Positions 63,090 through 64,000 of a DNA stretch of 64,000 bases are shown one piece after another; within the stretch, counting starts at the first letter, position 1, and every line of letters starts with the position of its first letter. Under the pieces are notes generated by a model that worked only from the letters and a program-made list of their open reading frames with translations, made no database searches and was not told the origin of the DNA. This DNA comes from Cryobacterium roopkundense (lineage in GTDB: Bacteria; Actinomycetota; Actinomycetes; Actinomycetales; Microbacteriaceae), in assembly GCF_014200405.1 (NCBI RefSeq), contig NZ_JACHBQ010000001.1, positions 1,736,001 to 1,800,000 on the forward strand, given 5' to 3'. A program made the translations under genes and the position numbers.

Positions 63090-64000
63090 ATGAAGCGAGC
63101 GCACGCGCCGGTCGACACATCGGCGCCACAGGAAGAATCCGATCCGGTCTGGGCCACCTTCCCGTCCGGGCAGGGCGATCGAATCGCGGGGGAGACCCTG
63201 CTGGCCGGCTACAGGGTGGTTCGACGCCTCGCCTCCACGTCGCGGGCCGACGTCTATCTGGGGCATTCGTCGCATGCCGGCGACGCCCCCGTGGCGCTCA
63301 AGATCTTCCGGCCCGACGCCGACCCCGAATCGATCGAGCGAGAGGTCAGAACACTGTGCGATTCCCGCCCGGGGCGATTCGTGCACCTGATCGATGTGGC
63401 CACGCTTCCCGATGCCCGAGTGTGTCTCGTGCTGGAGCGTCTAAACCCGCAATCCCTGGGTCGCCTTCTTCAAGATCGAAAGACCCTTGCGCCGGGCGAA
63501 GTTGTCTCGATCCTGGCACCGATCGTGACGACGTTGTCGTATCTGCACGAACACGGCCTGGCGCACGGGGCCCTCGACTCCGGCAATGTTTTGCTGCACC
63601 CGTCAGGGCGTCCAGTTGTGGCGGGCCTCGGGTCCCTGCACGAGCTCCCGGCCTCCCCGTCCGCGAAGATAAGTCTTCTTCGTGAGGACTATGACCGCCT
63701 CGCTGCGCTGCTAGACGACGTGCTGGGCCACCTAGACAGCGCGTGCGACGCGGCCGCCACTCAGGGTGCCACGCGGCTCATGGCTGACTTCAGGTCCGCC
63801 GCCCGGTGCAGCCCGTTCCGCCCAGCCCTGGGCGAACTGGAACGCAGCCTCTTCGAGTGGAACGTCGCCGCGCCACTCAAGATCAACCTCACCGGGCCGG
63901 CTGTGACACACGTGCAGCCAGCCGCCCTTCCCCGTGGTGCAGAGCCCGTTGCGGTCGACCGACGAGGCCGTCACAGCCTGCCCACAGCCCAGGCTATGCG
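63090..64000 (+). CDS. Protein kinase-like protein lacking catalytic motifs, 3' end cut
   Basis: The frame runs from ATG 63090 (AGGAGGAAG upstream) to the window edge, 303 residues so far. It has a Ser/Thr kinase fold: the ATP-binding Lys71 in PVALKIF survives, but the glycine loop is degenerate (RLASTSRADVYLG), HRD reads HGA (HGLAHGALDSGNVLL, 155-169) and DFG reads GLG (AGLGS). It therefore lacks the catalytic Asp and Mg-binding Asp and is probably a pseudokinase. Residues after about 240 look disordered; a membrane helix may follow beyond the edge. It should bind a partner rather than phosphorylate. Confidence 0.75.
   Translation, partial: MKRAHAPVDTSAPQEESDPVWATFPSGQGDRIAGETLLAGYRVVRRLASTSRADVYLGHSSHAGDAPVALKIFRPDADPESIEREVRTLCDSRPGRFVHLIDVATLPDARVCLVLERLNPQSLGRLLQDRKTLAPGEVVSILAPIVTTLSYLHEHGLAHGALDSGNVLLHPSGRPVVAGLGSLHELPASPSAKISLLREDYDRLAALLDDVLGHLDSACDAAATQGATRLMADFRSAARCSPFRPALGELERSLFEWNVAAPLKINLTGPAVTHVQPAALPRGAEPVAVDRRGRHSLPTAQAM

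Noticed and set aside
1..64000. CRISPR array or phage-like genes
   Set aside because: No regularly spaced repeats, cas genes or structural phage genes were found.

Overview
The window looks like a chromosomal segment of a high-GC Gram-positive bacterium, most likely a Microbacteriaceae member (Cryobacterium or a close relative; inferred from gene content, not tested by search). Pointers are DUF3145 and DUF4191 proteins, a PucR-type FasR beside the fab cluster, homodimeric AceE, two glutamine synthetases flanking GlnE, polyphosphate glucokinase, and paired GAF-ANTAR regulators.

Region 1 (about 1-24.9 kb) is accessory and decayed. It holds a partial alpha/beta hydrolase, a frameshifted ECF sigma factor, a complete IS1182-type insertion sequence bounded by CTAG, and relics of IS3-like, IS21 (istB) and IS481 transposition genes. 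There are also fragments of a PH-domain protein, a sigma region 4 and hipA. Among these lie intact genes: two tandem secreted M14 carboxypeptidases, an Lrp/AsnC regulator, an amidase, two VOC proteins, small membrane proteins, a reductase-like protein, a bactofilin-like membrane protein, a type A chloramphenicol acetyltransferase, an alpha/beta hydrolase, a methyltransferase, a metallo-beta-lactamase-fold hydrolase, a GNAT acetyltransferase and a P-loop kinase-like protein.

Region 2 (25-42.5 kb) is mostly core. It has a phosphoribosyltransferase, a family A DNA polymerase, DUF3145, and a minus-strand run aceE-fasR-fabD-fabH-acpP-fabF that joins acetyl-CoA production to type II fatty acid synthesis. 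Then come a peroxiredoxin, tRNA-Val, a YidC-like insertase with a DUF6412 protein, two GAF-ANTAR regulators followed by structured RNA, a Nif3-like protein, a zinc-ribbon protein and the RNase P RNA.

Region 3 (42.5-64 kb) has a CitAB/DcuSR-type two-component system divergent from a TctCBA tricarboxylate transporter. Next is a retron: a retron-type reverse transcriptase preceded by a 169-nt non-coding element closed by 21-nt complementary ends (a1/a2) and holding three hairpins. This is the most interesting element of the window. It is followed by a serine hydrolase, ppgK, map, panB, glnA2-glnE, glnA1, an RDD protein, DUF4191, lipB-lipA and, cut by the right edge, a protein kinase-like gene that has lost its catalytic motifs. 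No CRISPR array was seen.
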